Notes: a model not told the origin generated them from the letters alone. A DNA stretch of 64,000 bases from Candidatus Nitrosocaldaceae archaeon (GCA_026002835.1 BPGC01000004.1:62001-126000), one strand, 5' to 3'. Counted from the first letter of the stretch, positions 17,977-26,818 are shown. Program-made: numbers and translations.

Positions 17977-19065
17977 ATGATAGATAGGAATGATATAATG
18001 AATATGGTTAAGAATTATGATAATCCAACTATAACTGTTATAGGCAGCCATTCAGCTTTAGAGATAATGGATGGAGCAAAAGACGAAGGTTTAAAAACAT
18101 TGGTTATATGCCAAAAAGGTAGAGAAAAACCTTATCAAAGATTTAAGAGATTGGCTGATGATATATTGATATTAGATAGATTTGCTGATATGCTAAAGCC
18201 AGAGATACAGATGTTATTAAAAAGTAAGAATGCTATAGTTATACCACATAGATCGTTTGTTGTATATTTAGGTTATAATGCTATCGAGAATGATCTAAGG
18301 TTACCAATCTTTGGAAGTAGAAGATTGTTAAGAGCGGAAGAAAGAACCGTAGAGAAGAACCAGTATTATCTATTAGAGAAGGCTAAGATAAAACATCCTA
18401 GAATATTAAAGGCAGAAGAGATTGACACTCCAGCAATAGTTAAAGTACAAGAAGCAAAGAGAAAGTTAGAGCGAGCATTCTTTATTGTTAATTCCTATGA
18501 AGATTATAAAAGAAAGGCAGAAGAGAGGATAAATGCTGGTATAATAAGTAGAGAAGATCTTGAGAATTCTGTTATAGAAGAGTTAGCAATAGGCACATAT
18601 TTCAACTTTAACTTCTTCAACTCATTAATAGAGGATAGGGTAGAATTCCTTGGAATAGAGAGAAGATTACAAACCAATATGTATGATTTTGTTAACATGC
18701 CAGCAAGGCATCAGTTGGATATAGATATAGAATTACAGAATATTGAGATTGGACATATGCCAGCTAGCATAAGGGAATCTATGCTAGAAAAGGTTATTGA
18801 TCTAGGAGACAGATTTGTAGAAGCATGTAAAGATGAATATCCTCCTGGCATGATTGGACCATTCTCATTACAAAGCGTAGTTACTAAAGACCTTGAGATA
18901 ATAGTATATGATGTATCATTTAGAGTTCCTGGAAATCCAATACTTGCTACTACTTCTCCGTATACAAAATATATGTATGGAACAGTATTTGGAGTAGGGA
19001 GGAGAATAGCTATGGAGATAAAGAATGCATATAAGGCTAGAGATTTGGCTAAAATTGTAACTTAA
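17977..19065 (+). CDS. purP: Formate-dependent AICAR ligase PurP
   Basis: A 362-residue ATP-grasp enzyme that converts AICAR plus formate to FAICAR in archaeal purine synthesis, replacing the folate-dependent PurH step. Visible features: N-terminal domain TVIGSHSALEIMDGAKDEGLKTLVICQKGRE, the ATP-grasp lysine region (TPAIVKVQEAKR), and the C-terminal metal site region PPGMIGPFSLQS... YDVSFRVPGNP. The length is typical. Downstream it converges with the bifunctional-nuclease gene, overlapping by 4 bases. Confidence 0.94.
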   Translation: MIDRNDIMNMVKNYDNPTITVIGSHSALEIMDGAKDEGLKTLVICQKGREKPYQRFKRLADDILILDRFADMLKPEIQMLLKSKNAIVIPHRSFVVYLGYNAIENDLRLPIFGSRRLLRAEERTVEKNQYYLLEKAKIKHPRILKAEEIDTPAIVKVQEAKRKLERAFFIVNSYEDYKRKAEERINAGIISREDLENSVIEELAIGTYFNFNFFNSLIEDRVEFLGIERRLQTNMYDFVNMPARHQLDIDIELQNIEIGHMPASIRESMLEKVIDLGDRFVEACKDEYPPGMIGPFSLQSVVTKDLEIIVYDVSFRVPGNPILATTSPYTKYMYGTVFGVGRRIAMEIKNAYKARDLAKIVT

Positions 19066-19478
19066 CGTTCTATAGCATCTTCAAACATACTCTTCCTAAC
19101 CTTGATTGGTATATCATAATATGCTGCTAATGCTATAGAATCTGATGCTCGGTAATTTCTCAAGACTATCTTATCTTCTTTATCTTTAAAGTATAAATTT
19201 GCCCTTAGTACCGAACCACTCTGATAAACTCTGACCTCGGTAAGCAAGAGATCGTTCATCTCCGCTATCTCCTCAATTAGATTATAAACAGTAGGTATGC
19301 TTAACTTATCCCCAGCTTGGAACCTAGCTATATGCCTAGCAACCTCTCCAGAGAACGCTCTCATATGAAATTCTCTTCCATCATCACTCTTTAGTATCAA
19401 TACACCTTCTAAACCATAAGGATCAGCAAAGCCTACATAACTTATCTTTGCTGGTATATATTCATCTTCCTCCTCCAT
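19062..19478 (-). CDS. Bifunctional nuclease (BFN/DUF151) domain protein
   Basis: 138 residues forming one BFN domain: KISYVGFADPYGLEGVLILKSDDGREFHMRAFSGEVARHI, then PTVYNLIEEIAEM and the C-terminal signature YRASDSIALAAYYDIPI with the conserved S-D-A/S-x-A-L pattern. Plant members have RNase and DNase activity, but activity in archaea is unproven. It is usually one of the most conserved small proteins near nucleotide-metabolism genes. Confidence 0.85.
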   Translation of the reverse strand: MEEEDEYIPAKISYVGFADPYGLEGVLILKSDDGREFHMRAFSGEVARHIARFQAGDKLSIPTVYNLIEEIAEMNDLLLTEVRVYQSGSVLRANLYFKDKEDKIVLRNYRASDSIALAAYYDIPIKVRKSMFEDAIER

Positions 19479-19628
19479 ATTATAGATTATGTATGAATAG
19501 GAAATTAAGTCTTTTCACTTTATAAGCCATATAATATATTATTAAAATATAATATTTTAATTCCATTCCAATTACTAAGAGAATAATTATAGCAAGATTA
19601 TTATTCTAGTTATAAGCAAGTGTAATAG

Positions 19629-19973
19629 ATGAAAAAGGTAGAGATTATTGTACCACATAGATTGGTAGATGATATAACACAGATAACTAAGGATATGAAT
19701 ATTGGGGGAATGAGTGTAACTAAGATTGAAGGTAGAGGTAGAGTAAAAGCTCAACCAATAGCAACTGGAAGAGGAACAAAATTCTTCATACCAGATTTCA
19801 TACCTAGAACAAAGATAGAGATCGTTGTAAAAGATGAGCAGGTTGAGCCATTAATTAATAAGATATTAGATGAATTAGGCGGCGATCCTAATATGGGAGG
19901 TAAGATATTTGTAACAGATGTCATAACTGCTGCAGATCTGGTAAAGAAGACTAGAGATGAAGCTGCAATCTAA
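19629..19973 (+). CDS. Nitrogen regulatory protein PII family
   Basis: A 114-residue PII-fold trimeric signal protein that senses ATP/ADP and 2-oxoglutarate. Seen: beta1 KKVEIIVPHRLVDDI, the first signature region GMSVTKIEGRGRVKAQP, a T-loop lacking the usual Tyr51 (ATGRGTKFFIPDF), then PRTKIEIVVKDEQVEPLI and GGKIFVTDV. Thaumarchaeal PII proteins are known to diverge in the T-loop. There is no amt or glnA neighbour here. The AT-rich 150-bp upstream region probably holds its promoter. Confidence 0.88.
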   Translation: MKKVEIIVPHRLVDDITQITKDMNIGGMSVTKIEGRGRVKAQPIATGRGTKFFIPDFIPRTKIEIVVKDEQVEPLINKILDELGGDPNMGGKIFVTDVITAADLVKKTRDEAAI

Positions 19974-20032
19974 TTATTTTTTCTAAAGCAAGGATTAAAT
20001 AAAAGCGATTCAAAAGTTGGGATAGATGATAT

Positions 20033-22241
20033 ATGCCAAAGTATAAGACTACACAGGAAGCATTAAAGATCATGGGCAATAAGGACCAGATTCGAAAGGC
20101 AATGCCCGAATAATTTTGGTGTTATTGCCCACGTAGATCATGGAAAGACAACGATGAGCGATAGCCTTTTAGCAGCAACCGGAATGATCAGTCCTTCAGT
20201 TGCTGGACAAGCACTTGCATTAGATTATTGGGAACTAGAGCAACAAAGACAGATGACGATTAAAGCTGCAAATGTTACATTATACTATGAACATGATGGC
20301 AAACCTTATGTTATAAATATGATAGATACTCCAGGCCATATAGATTTTACAGGAAGAGTAACTAGAAGCCTTAGAGCAATAGATGGAGTATGTGTAGTAT
20401 GTGATTCTGTAGAAGGTATAATGACTCAGACTGAGACTGTAACTAGGCAAGCATTAGAAGAAAGGGTTAGGCCAGTTTTATACATAAACAAGATAGATAG
20501 ATTGGTTAAAGAACTGCGATTAACTCCTGAAAAGATGCAAGAATGGCTTGCTAGAATAATTAGCGATTTCAATAGATTGATCGATATCTATGCAGAACCA
20601 GAGTATAAAGAGAAGTGGAAGGTTAGTATTCAAACTGATACAGTAGCATTTGGTTCTGCCAAGGATCGTTGGGGCTTTACAGCAAGCATAGCAGCAAAGA
20701 CTGGTATAAATTTCAAGACTGTTTATGAAGCATACAGTTCTGGAAATCCAAAAGAGATGCTTACTGAAAAAGTACCATTACACGATGCCATATTAGGTAT
20801 GGTAGTAAGGCATCACCCTCCACCTCATGTTGCTCAGAAATATAGGATACCAAAGATATGGAAAGGTGATCTGAATTCTGATGTAGGACAAGCGTTACTC
20901 AATTGTGATGAGAAAGGACCAGCTGTTATGATGGTTACTAATGTAGTAGTAGATCCTCAAGCTGGACCTATAGCGGTAGGAAGGTTATACTCTGGAACTA
21001 TAAAGGATGGTGATCAAGTATATCTGATAGATTCTAAAATGACTGGAAGGGTGCAATCTGTAAGTATGTTCATGGGACCTACTAGAGAGATAGTTGGTAA
21101 ATTGACTGCTGGAAATATACCAGCGTTACTAGGTTTACAACATGCTAGAGCTGGAGAAACTATATCAACAGTCAAAGATGTAGCACCATTTGAATCTATA
21201 AAATATGTATCAGAGCCAGTTGTTACGGTAGCTGTAGAACCAAAGCATCCTAGAGATCTACCAAAATTGGTTGAAGTATTAAGAAGGATCAGTATAGAGG
21301 ATCCAAACCTAGTTATTAATATAAACCAAGAGACGGGAGAAACACTTATGGCTGGTATGGGTGTTTTGCATTTAGAGATCGCAACTTCACTAATACAAGA
21401 TGCTGGTTTAGAGATAGTAACCTCTCCACCATTGATAAATTATAGAGAGACTATAAAAGGCAAAGCTGGTCCAGTTATGGCTAAATCTCCTAATAGGCAT
21501 AACAAGATCTATGTTAGAGTTGAACCATTAACAGAGGATGTTATCGAATTGATTAGAACTGGCAAGATAAACGAGAATATGGATAGAAAAGAGATAGGTA
21601 TGATATTAAGAGAGAAAGGTTGGGATGCTGAAGAGGCTAGAAGAGTAGTTGCTATAGAAGGCACCAGTCTATTAGTAGATGCTACCAAAGGAGTCCAATA
21701 TCTGCAAGAGTCTATGGATTCAATAAAATCGGGATTTACTGATGTTATGTTAAATGGACCATTAGCACAAGAACCATGTAGAGGAGTCAAAGTTGTATTG
21801 CATCATTTCGTACCTCATGAAGATCCAGCACATAGAACTTTAGCACAACTGATGCCTGCTACTAGGAGAGCTATAATTGGAGCAATGTTAAGTGCAGATC
21901 CTGTATTGTTAGAACCAGTTTTAGGTATTGAAGTGAAATGCCCAGCAGATATGATAGGAGCTGTAGCTGGTGTATTATCAGCTAAGAGAGGCAAGTTGTT
22001 AAGCATGGATCAGAAAGGAGTTATAGCTATAATTAATGGAGAGATCCCAGCATCTGAGACATTTGATCTCTCGGAAGAGATGAGAGGAGCAACTGCTGGT
22101 AAAGCTATGTGGAATACACACTTTAAACATTGGCAACCAGTGCCATCATCGATGCTTATGAATATTGTTGCTGAGATAAGGAAGAGGAAAGGCTTGAATC
22201 CAGAACCACCAAAAGCAGATGAGTTCATAGATAAGGAATGA
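20033..22241 (+). CDS. fusA: Elongation factor 2 (aEF-2), gene interrupted by a 16-nt intron
   Basis: The translocase GTPase. The protein is read as join(20033..20096, 20113..22241), giving 730 residues, the normal family length. Exon 1 encodes MPKYKTTQEALKIMGNKDQIR. Exon 2 resumes with NFGVIAHVDHGKTTMSD (P-loop), then IDTPGHIDFTGRV (switch II/G3) and YINKIDRL (G4). The C-terminal part contains the diphthamide loop region and the conserved ending. Read straight through, the frame stops at TAA 20111-20113, just before the P-loop. An ATG at 20154 would drop the essential P-loop, so the spliced model is preferred. See the intron entry. Confidence 0.93.
20097..20112 (+). other. Predicted bulge-helix-bulge (BHB) intron in EF-2
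   Basis: Sixteen bases whose removal restores the EF-2 reading frame (...Q-I-R-N-F-G-V-I-A-H...). The junctions form a textbook BHB. The central 4-bp helix is TTCG (20091-20094) with CGAA (20107-20110). The 3-nt bulges are AAA (20095-20097) and TAA (20111-20113). Cutting each after its second base gives exactly 20097-20112. The inner hairpin is GGC/GCC with loop AAT. An outer 9-bp helix pairs 20074-20082 with 20122-20130. Splicing by tRNA-splicing endonuclease and RtcB ligase is the expected mechanism. Confidence 0.85.
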
Positions 22242-22242
22242 G

Positions 22243-23142
22243 TTAGTATATAAGGCTACTACTAATGCTCCTTATTGCCTCATTCTCTACAAAATGGCAA
22301 TCGCTCAAACCTAATATTTTTGCATTTTTTAATACAATTAACTGAATAAGGAATATATAATAAAGTATATTATCTAACATACTAGTATTATATTTTTTGA
22401 ATATATACTTATTACAGTCTAATTTATCATATAATTCTTGAGCCTTTTCTAGATCTGATAATAGTAATACTGTATCATTGTTAGATAACGAGAACAATTC
22501 CATATGGCAAAACTGTTCTAACATAGCATATTGCGCTTTGAATCCTAATACTTCATATATTTTAGCGGTAGCATAGATCGATAATGGATAGGTTTCATAA
22601 CTTCCTATAGTATAGATATGAGCTTTTAATGTTATATCAGCATCTCTCTCCGCTCTCCTAAATATGCTTTTTATATCATCATTTACTTCTAACTTGCTAA
22701 TTACTGATATCGCTGCTAAAAGACTAGCAGTAAATCCTATACTACCAGCCGTTAATATTCCCAGATGTTTATATCTCAACTCTATTATATCATCGCATAT
22801 TTGTGCTAGTTTACTATTTGGATTTGCTGTGATTGCTATTCTTTTACATAACCCTTTAGTAGCCTTCGCTGCTTCAATGTTAGCTTTTGTAGATCCAGAG
22901 ATGGATATTATGTACAGATTTGAATCTTTAGCAAGAGATGGTTTTAGCGATAATTCTAAAGGATCGATAAATCGTGCTTTATGCCCAGAAACATAGACAG
23001 CTTCTAATGCTGCTGCATATGAATCGCCAGCACCAGTAAATATGCATATATCATCATTAATACTCTTTATATCTGATAGAATTCTTGGTATCTCTTCTTC
23101 TTGATAATAGATCTCCTTCTCAAATGCTTCTAATGCATTCAT
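22243..23142 (-). CDS. SIS-domain sugar isomerase (bifunctional phosphoglucose/phosphomannose isomerase-like)
   Basis: 299 residues with two SIS domains: CIFTGAGDSYAAALEAVY near the N-terminus, LYIISISGSTKANIEAAKA as the phosphosugar-binding motif, and a second domain with HIYTIGSYETYPLSIYA and EQFCHMELFSL. The C-terminal Glu/His region is where PGI/PMI enzymes carry catalytic residues. Hexose-phosphate isomerisation is the likeliest activity. The protein could also belong to the related GlmS-isomerase-like branch. It is convergent with EF-2. Confidence 0.72.
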   Translation of the reverse strand: MNALEAFEKEIYYQEEEIPRILSDIKSINDDICIFTGAGDSYAAALEAVYVSGHKARFIDPLELSLKPSLAKDSNLYIISISGSTKANIEAAKATKGLCKRIAITANPNSKLAQICDDIIELRYKHLGILTAGSIGFTASLLAAISVISKLEVNDDIKSIFRRAERDADITLKAHIYTIGSYETYPLSIYATAKIYEVLGFKAQYAMLEQFCHMELFSLSNNDTVLLLSDLEKAQELYDKLDCNKYIFKKYNTSMLDNILYYIFLIQLIVLKNAKILGLSDCHFVENEAIRSISSSLIY

Positions 23143-23204
23143 GTATATTAGATGTAATTAAGAGTAATTTATAGTATTTAATAGGGAAGTAATTATAAAA
23201 GAGT

Positions 23205-24011
23205 ATGAGAGTAACTATAGGTCATACACCAGATGCTGATGATGCATTCATGTTCTATGCCATGGTTAATAATAAGATCGAGCATGATCTAGAGATCGAG
23301 CATGTTATCGAGGATATAGAAAGTCTGAATAAGCGAGCATTAAATCACGAATTAGATGTTACTGCAATATCAGTTCATGCTTATGCTTATACTAATAATT
23401 ATACTATATTAAGATCTGGAAGCAGTTTTGGACTAGGCTATGGACCAATAGTAATTGCTAAAGATGATATTAATCTAAAGAGAGCAAGGATAGCAATACC
23501 AGGAAGATTAACTAGTGCTGTATTGCTATTGAAATTAGCAATTGGAGAGTTTGAGGCAGAAGAGATGAGGTTTGATCAGATACCATATGCCATAATTGAT
23601 GGCAAAGTAGATGCTGGATTGATAATACATGAATTACAGATAACATATGATAGATATAATTTAAAGAAGGTTCTTGATATTGGAGAGTTTTGGCATAGAG
23701 AGACAAATCTGCCTATCCCATTAGGAATAAACGTTGCTAGTAATAGGCTAGGCTTAGATAAGATAAAGTATATTGGCAATACATTAAAACGATCTATCCA
23801 ATATGCATTAAGTAATGAGGATGAGGCTTTAGAGTATGCTAGCAGATATGCTAGAGGAATAGATAAAGATACACTTAAGAGGTTTGTGCTTATGTATGTT
23901 AATGCTTTAACAATAGATATGGGTAAAGAAGGTGAAGATGCTATAAGAAAACTATACTCTATGGCTAGTAATAAAGGCTTTATAGATAAAGTTGAAGTAA
24001 TGATAGCATAA
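23205..24011 (+). CDS. MqnD-like protein (1,4-dihydroxy-6-naphthoate synthase family)
   Basis: A 268-residue periplasmic-binding-protein-like fold. Family motifs: GHTPDADDAFMFYAM at the N-terminus (MqnD has xSPCPNDTFxF/DADDAF), then ELDVTAISVHAYAY, RSGSSFGLGYGPIV, IPGRLTSAVLLLKLA and DAGLIIHELQ. In the futalosine route MqnD makes dihydroxynaphthoate. Whether this archaeon makes menaquinone by that route cannot be shown here because no other mqn gene is in view. Confidence 0.78.
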   Translation: MRVTIGHTPDADDAFMFYAMVNNKIEHDLEIEHVIEDIESLNKRALNHELDVTAISVHAYAYTNNYTILRSGSSFGLGYGPIVIAKDDINLKRARIAIPGRLTSAVLLLKLAIGEFEAEEMRFDQIPYAIIDGKVDAGLIIHELQITYDRYNLKKVLDIGEFWHRETNLPIPLGINVASNRLGLDKIKYIGNTLKRSIQYALSNEDEALEYASRYARGIDKDTLKRFVLMYVNALTIDMGKEGEDAIRKLYSMASNKGFIDKVEVMIA

Positions 24012-24044
24012 AATTATTTATAAAATTGTTTCGTAATTATTGGT

Positions 24045-24263
24045 ATGGACTGGCGGTTCACGTTCATAGGTATAGCTATGATAGCTATAGGAGTAGCATT
24101 GAGCCTAATATTTATAAATATAGCAAATATGGCTGAGGTTGAAGAGTATGCTCAAAATAGAATGGTTGCACAAGGAGGAGGAATAATAGCAGGTTTAGGA
24201 GTAATGATATTACTTATAAGCCTCTTCTTACATAGAGGTAGAAGAAGGTTCAAGAAGATATAA
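24045..24263 (+). CDS. Small membrane protein with two transmembrane helices
   Basis: 72 residues: helix 1 (FTFIGIAMIAIGVALSLIFI), a short polar loop with MAEVEEYAQNRM, helix 2 (GGIIAGLGVMILLISLFLH) and a strongly basic tail (RGRRRFKK). No family is recognised. It lies 33 bp after the MqnD-like gene and may share its transcript. Confidence 0.6.
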   Translation: MDWRFTFIGIAMIAIGVALSLIFINIANMAEVEEYAQNRMVAQGGGIIAGLGVMILLISLFLHRGRRRFKKI

Positions 24264-24275
24264 AAAATTTTTGAT

Positions 24276-24506
24276 TTATTCTACACATATCATAGTTTCT
24301 GTACTCTCTACACCTCTAATAGCATGTATCTTATTTGTTATTATATCAGCTAATGTATTAAGATCTGGCGATTCTATGCTAATTAATATATCTGCATGTC
24401 CAGTAACCGCAGTTGCATCTTTAACACCTTCTATATTCTTTAATGCACTGATTATACTTAGAATATTACTCCCAGCCTCTATCTTGATCTCTATAAATGC
24501 TTTCAT
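24276..24506 (-). CDS. Stand-alone Lrp/AsnC ligand-binding (RAM) domain protein
   Basis: 76 residues equal to the effector-binding half of Lrp/AsnC regulators without the helix-turn-helix: KAFIEIKIEAGSNILSIISALKNIEGVKDATAVTGHADILISIES, then LNTLADIITNKIHAIRGVESTETMI. Such RAM-only proteins form octamers and bind amino acids, and in archaea they may modulate full-length Lrp partners. A complete Lrp lies at 58715-59164. Confidence 0.85.
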   Translation of the reverse strand: MKAFIEIKIEAGSNILSIISALKNIEGVKDATAVTGHADILISIESPDLNTLADIITNKIHAIRGVESTETMICVE

Positions 24507-24556
24507 TGCTTATACTTACTAATACTTATCTTATAAGAGTTAGTGATAATAAAATT

Positions 24557-25870
24557 TTAGGAATCATCTTCCTTTTTATACTTCCTCTGCTCTGGCAAGA
24601 TTATATAAACACATGCTGAACCACACATGGTACATGGCACATTCTCTCCTTCAATCTGCCCTTCTCTAGAATGGATGGCTTTTGCTTTCTCTGGATCTAT
24701 CGCTAATGATAATTGTTTGCTCCAGTTCAACGTTCTTCTTGCTTCAGTAATCTCTTTATCCCATCTAATAGCTCTATCTCTAATCTTTACAAGATCTCCA
24801 GCATGTGCTGCAATTCTATATGCAATCAAGCCCTCCTTAACCTCTTCTGGAGTTGGTAATGCTAAATGCTCAGATGGTGTGAGGTAACATAAGAGATCAA
24901 CCCCTTCACTAGCAGCTATAGCTGCTCCTATAGCACTTGCTATATGATCATATCCAGCAGCAACATCTGTTACTAATGGTCCTAATACATAATATGGTAT
25001 GTTTCCAAACATTGCTTTAGCTAATCTAACATTTGCAGCAACTTCATCTAAAGGAACGTGTCCTGGTCCTTCAATCATAACTTGTACATCATTCTCTCTA
25101 GCCTCTTTAGCTAATCTAGCAACATTAACCATCTCTGCTACTTGTAATTCATCATGCGAATCTAAAATTGAACCAGGTCTTAAAGCATCACCTAAACTGA
25201 ATGTAACATCATATTCTTTAGCTATCTCACAAAGATAATCGAAATGCTGATAGTAAGGATTCTCTTTACCATGTCTAAGCATCCATGCAGCTGTTATAGT
25301 TCCTCCTTTGCTTACTATCCCTCCATATCTCTCTACTTTTAGTAATCTCTCTGCTAACTCTTTTGTAATACCACTATGAATTGTGGTATAATCAACTCCA
25401 TCCTTCGCTGCTTTCTCAAATGCATTAAGGAAATCGTCCTCACTCATCTCTACTGGATTTTTGTATTTATTAACAGCATGATTATATGCTTGATAGATAG
25501 GAACATATCCAAATTGTATAGGCGCTTCTTTCATTAACGTTCTTCTGATTAGATCTAGATCTCCTCCATCACTAAGATCCATTATGGTATCTGCTCCATA
25601 TTTTACTGCTATTCTAGCTTTAGCAACTTCTTCATCTAAATCTACTCTCAATGTTGAGGTTCCTATATTTACATTAACCTTGGTCTTTAATCCCTTGCCT
25701 ATACCTACAATCTTTATCTTCTCTTTCCTAGCAACATTTCTTGGTATTATTATACTACCATTAGCTATACCTCTCATAATGAATTCTGGCTCTAATTCTT
25801 CATCCTTTGCAACTATCTTCATCTCTTCAGTAATTACTCCTCTTCTAGCGCTACTAAGTTGTGTAACCAT
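24557..25870 (-). CDS. thiC: Phosphomethylpyrimidine synthase ThiC
   Basis: A 437-residue radical-SAM enzyme converting aminoimidazole ribotide to HMP-phosphate for thiamine. Motifs: the GADTIMDLSDGGDLD substrate region, TTIHSGI, EGPGHVPLDE, and the C-terminal iron-sulfur signature CTMCGSACVY (CxxCxxxxC). Its start faces the provirus. Before integration it was divergent from thiDN, the other thiamine gene, across about 315 bp. A TATA box at 25895-25903 predicts a leaderless or nearly leaderless mRNA. Confidence 0.95.
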   Translation of the reverse strand: MVTQLSSARRGVITEEMKIVAKDEELEPEFIMRGIANGSIIIPRNVARKEKIKIVGIGKGLKTKVNVNIGTSTLRVDLDEEVAKARIAVKYGADTIMDLSDGGDLDLIRRTLMKEAPIQFGYVPIYQAYNHAVNKYKNPVEMSEDDFLNAFEKAAKDGVDYTTIHSGITKELAERLLKVERYGGIVSKGGTITAAWMLRHGKENPYYQHFDYLCEIAKEYDVTFSLGDALRPGSILDSHDELQVAEMVNVARLAKEARENDVQVMIEGPGHVPLDEVAANVRLAKAMFGNIPYYVLGPLVTDVAAGYDHIASAIGAAIAASEGVDLLCYLTPSEHLALPTPEEVKEGLIAYRIAAHAGDLVKIRDRAIRWDKEITEARRTLNWSKQLSLAIDPEKAKAIHSREGQIEGENVPCTMCGSACVYIILPEQRKYKKEDDS

Positions 25871-25894
25871 TCTAACTCTAATTATACTTAATAA

Positions 25895-25903
25895 GATATA
25901 AAG
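25895..25903 (-). promoter_or_regulatory. Predicted TATA box of thiC
   Basis: On the minus strand this reads CTTTATATC, centred about 28 bases before the thiC start codon, the archaeal spacing for a leaderless transcript. Confidence 0.55.
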
Positions 25904-25985
25904 GCTTGGTTATTGCAATAAACCTATAATTTTATTTAGTTATTATTTATACACAGATATAATATAAGTTGTAAAAAACATAAAT

Positions 25986-25995
25986 CTTATATATA
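25986..25995 (+). promoter_or_regulatory. TATA-like box upstream of the attL GC-rich hairpin
   Basis: The run TTATATATATG lies 20-30 bases before the GC-rich hairpin at 26012-26034. This is the distance expected for transcription beginning at the hairpin and running into the provirus. It would suit a small host RNA whose sequence is the attachment site. This is suggestive only. Confidence 0.3.
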
Positions 25996-26223
25996 TGTCA
26001 TAATATTATAAGGGGAGGACAAAGGCTCCTCCCCATGGGCATGGGCTTGGTCTGGTGTGGCTGGATCAATAAAACCATTATTATTTCTAATGTTTGAAGA
26101 TTGATTAATAAAATCTAAGATAAATTCTTTTAAATTATTATAATTATTAGCAGATAAGAATGTTAACAGTTGCTCATACTCTTCTTGAGATAGTCTAATA
26201 CCTATTACTTTAGAGTCTTTCAT
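25987..26223 (-). CDS. IntN: N-terminal fragment of split SSV-type integrase (ribbon-helix-helix domain)
   Basis: A 78-residue fragment from ATG 26223 (an in-frame ATG at 26238 is also possible). The first ~45 residues (KDSKVIGIRLSQEEYEQLLTFLSANNYNNLKEFILDFI) look like a ribbon-helix-helix DNA-binding domain. The tail (PATPDQAHAHGEEPLSSPYN) is encoded by the attachment repeat, and the last residues and stop lie in host DNA. On excision the frame continues directly into the fragment at 44976 and below. This is the arrangement known from SSV-type integrases, in which integration splits the gene. Confidence 0.85.
   Translation of the reverse strand: MKDSKVIGIRLSQEEYEQLLTFLSANNYNNLKEFILDFINQSSNIRNNNGFIDPATPDQAHAHGEEPLSSPYNIMTYI
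26005..26064. repeat. attL: 60-bp provirus attachment repeat (left)
   Basis: Sixty bases identical to 44977-45036, in direct orientation 18,972 bp apart, flanking the virus-like block. The repeat is about 58% GC in an otherwise AT-rich region. It contains a perfect 8-bp inverted repeat GGGGAGGA/TCCTCCCC (26012-26034, 7-base loop). Read on the minus strand it is in frame with both integrase fragments, so it marks the crossover inside the integrase gene. Confidence 0.93.
26012..26034. ncRNA. GC-rich hairpin at attL; possible small structured RNA
   Basis: A perfect 8-bp stem with a 7-base loop, followed by a G-rich tail to 26064 (ATGGGCATGGGC, then GGTCTGGTGTGGCTGG). In AT-rich thermophile-like genomes, isolated GC-rich islands in intergenic DNA are often structured RNAs, and integrases prefer RNA genes as targets. 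No tRNA cloverleaf or thiamine-riboswitch signature could be fitted. Low confidence. Confidence 0.3.
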
Positions 26224-26301
26224 AGTAATAAGAAACAAAAATGTAACTTATAAATGCTGAGTATATTATTAAATTATATAATTTTTTAATTGATTCTTGA
26301 A

Positions 26302-26817
26302 ATGTTATGTAAAAATCATAAATTTATAATTGTGAATGAAGAGGAAGTTTGTCAGATTTGTGGTATGGTTAAAGAAAATCAAGATGAACAAGAACTAGCA
26401 AAGTTATATGTTGATAATGAGGAGTTTATGGAATTAAATTACTATGGTAATATTGATCCAATAACAGAGAAATTAGCAATGAGTAATATACTATATCCAA
26501 ACAATTCAAGTAAGCAGAAGAGACTAGCAAAAATTCATCAGAGAATGTCTTATAGAGAAAAAGATGTTATTATTTATAGAACTATAATGCTAATCAAAGA
26601 GAAGTTTAATATACCTTATTTTATATTGTTAGATGCTTGGGATAAATACATTAAATATCTTAAAGAGCATAATAAGAAAGTTGATAGAATAAAATTATGT
26701 AAATTTATCATACAAGAAATTAAGGAAAGACTAAACCCAGATGAAGAGAGAATGCAAGATATAATCTATAATCTACAAGTGAATATGCATATAAAAAGAG
26801 ATTTGAATAAAGTATAG
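26302..26817 (+). CDS. TFB-like transcription factor with N-terminal zinc ribbon (viral)
   Basis: About 171 residues starting at ATG 26302, some 25 bases after a TATA run; a TTG start at 26290 is possible. The N-terminus has a Cys/His zinc-ribbon pattern (LCKNHKFIIVNEEEVCQICGMV) as in TFIIB/TFB. The remainder is all-helical with a KQKRLAKIHQRMSYREKD segment and weak cyclin-fold character. A virus-borne TFB variant could redirect host RNA polymerase. That role is inferred, since the cyclin repeats are too diverged to assign with certainty. Confidence 0.6.
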   Translation: MLCKNHKFIIVNEEEVCQICGMVKENQDEQELAKLYVDNEEFMELNYYGNIDPITEKLAMSNILYPNNSSKQKRLAKIHQRMSYREKDVIIYRTIMLIKEKFNIPYFILLDAWDKYIKYLKEHNKKVDRIKLCKFIIQEIKERLNPDEERMQDIIYNLQVNMHIKRDLNKV

Positions 26818-26818
26818 A

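Noticed and set aside
20154..22241. EF-2 beginning at ATG 20154
   Set aside because: This would delete the P-loop region and 40-plus conserved residues that are clearly encoded just upstream.
26005..26064. tRNA gene as the integration target
   Set aside because: The repeat has a 7-base loop on an 8-bp stem, but no T-loop consensus, no D-arm and no 3' acceptor pairing on either strand or with either flank.
25871..26064. Thiamine (TPP) riboswitch upstream of thiC
   Set aside because: The conserved CUGAGA and the late CUGAU/GAAGG elements are missing, and the GC-rich hairpin points away from thiC with a leaderless-type promoter in between.
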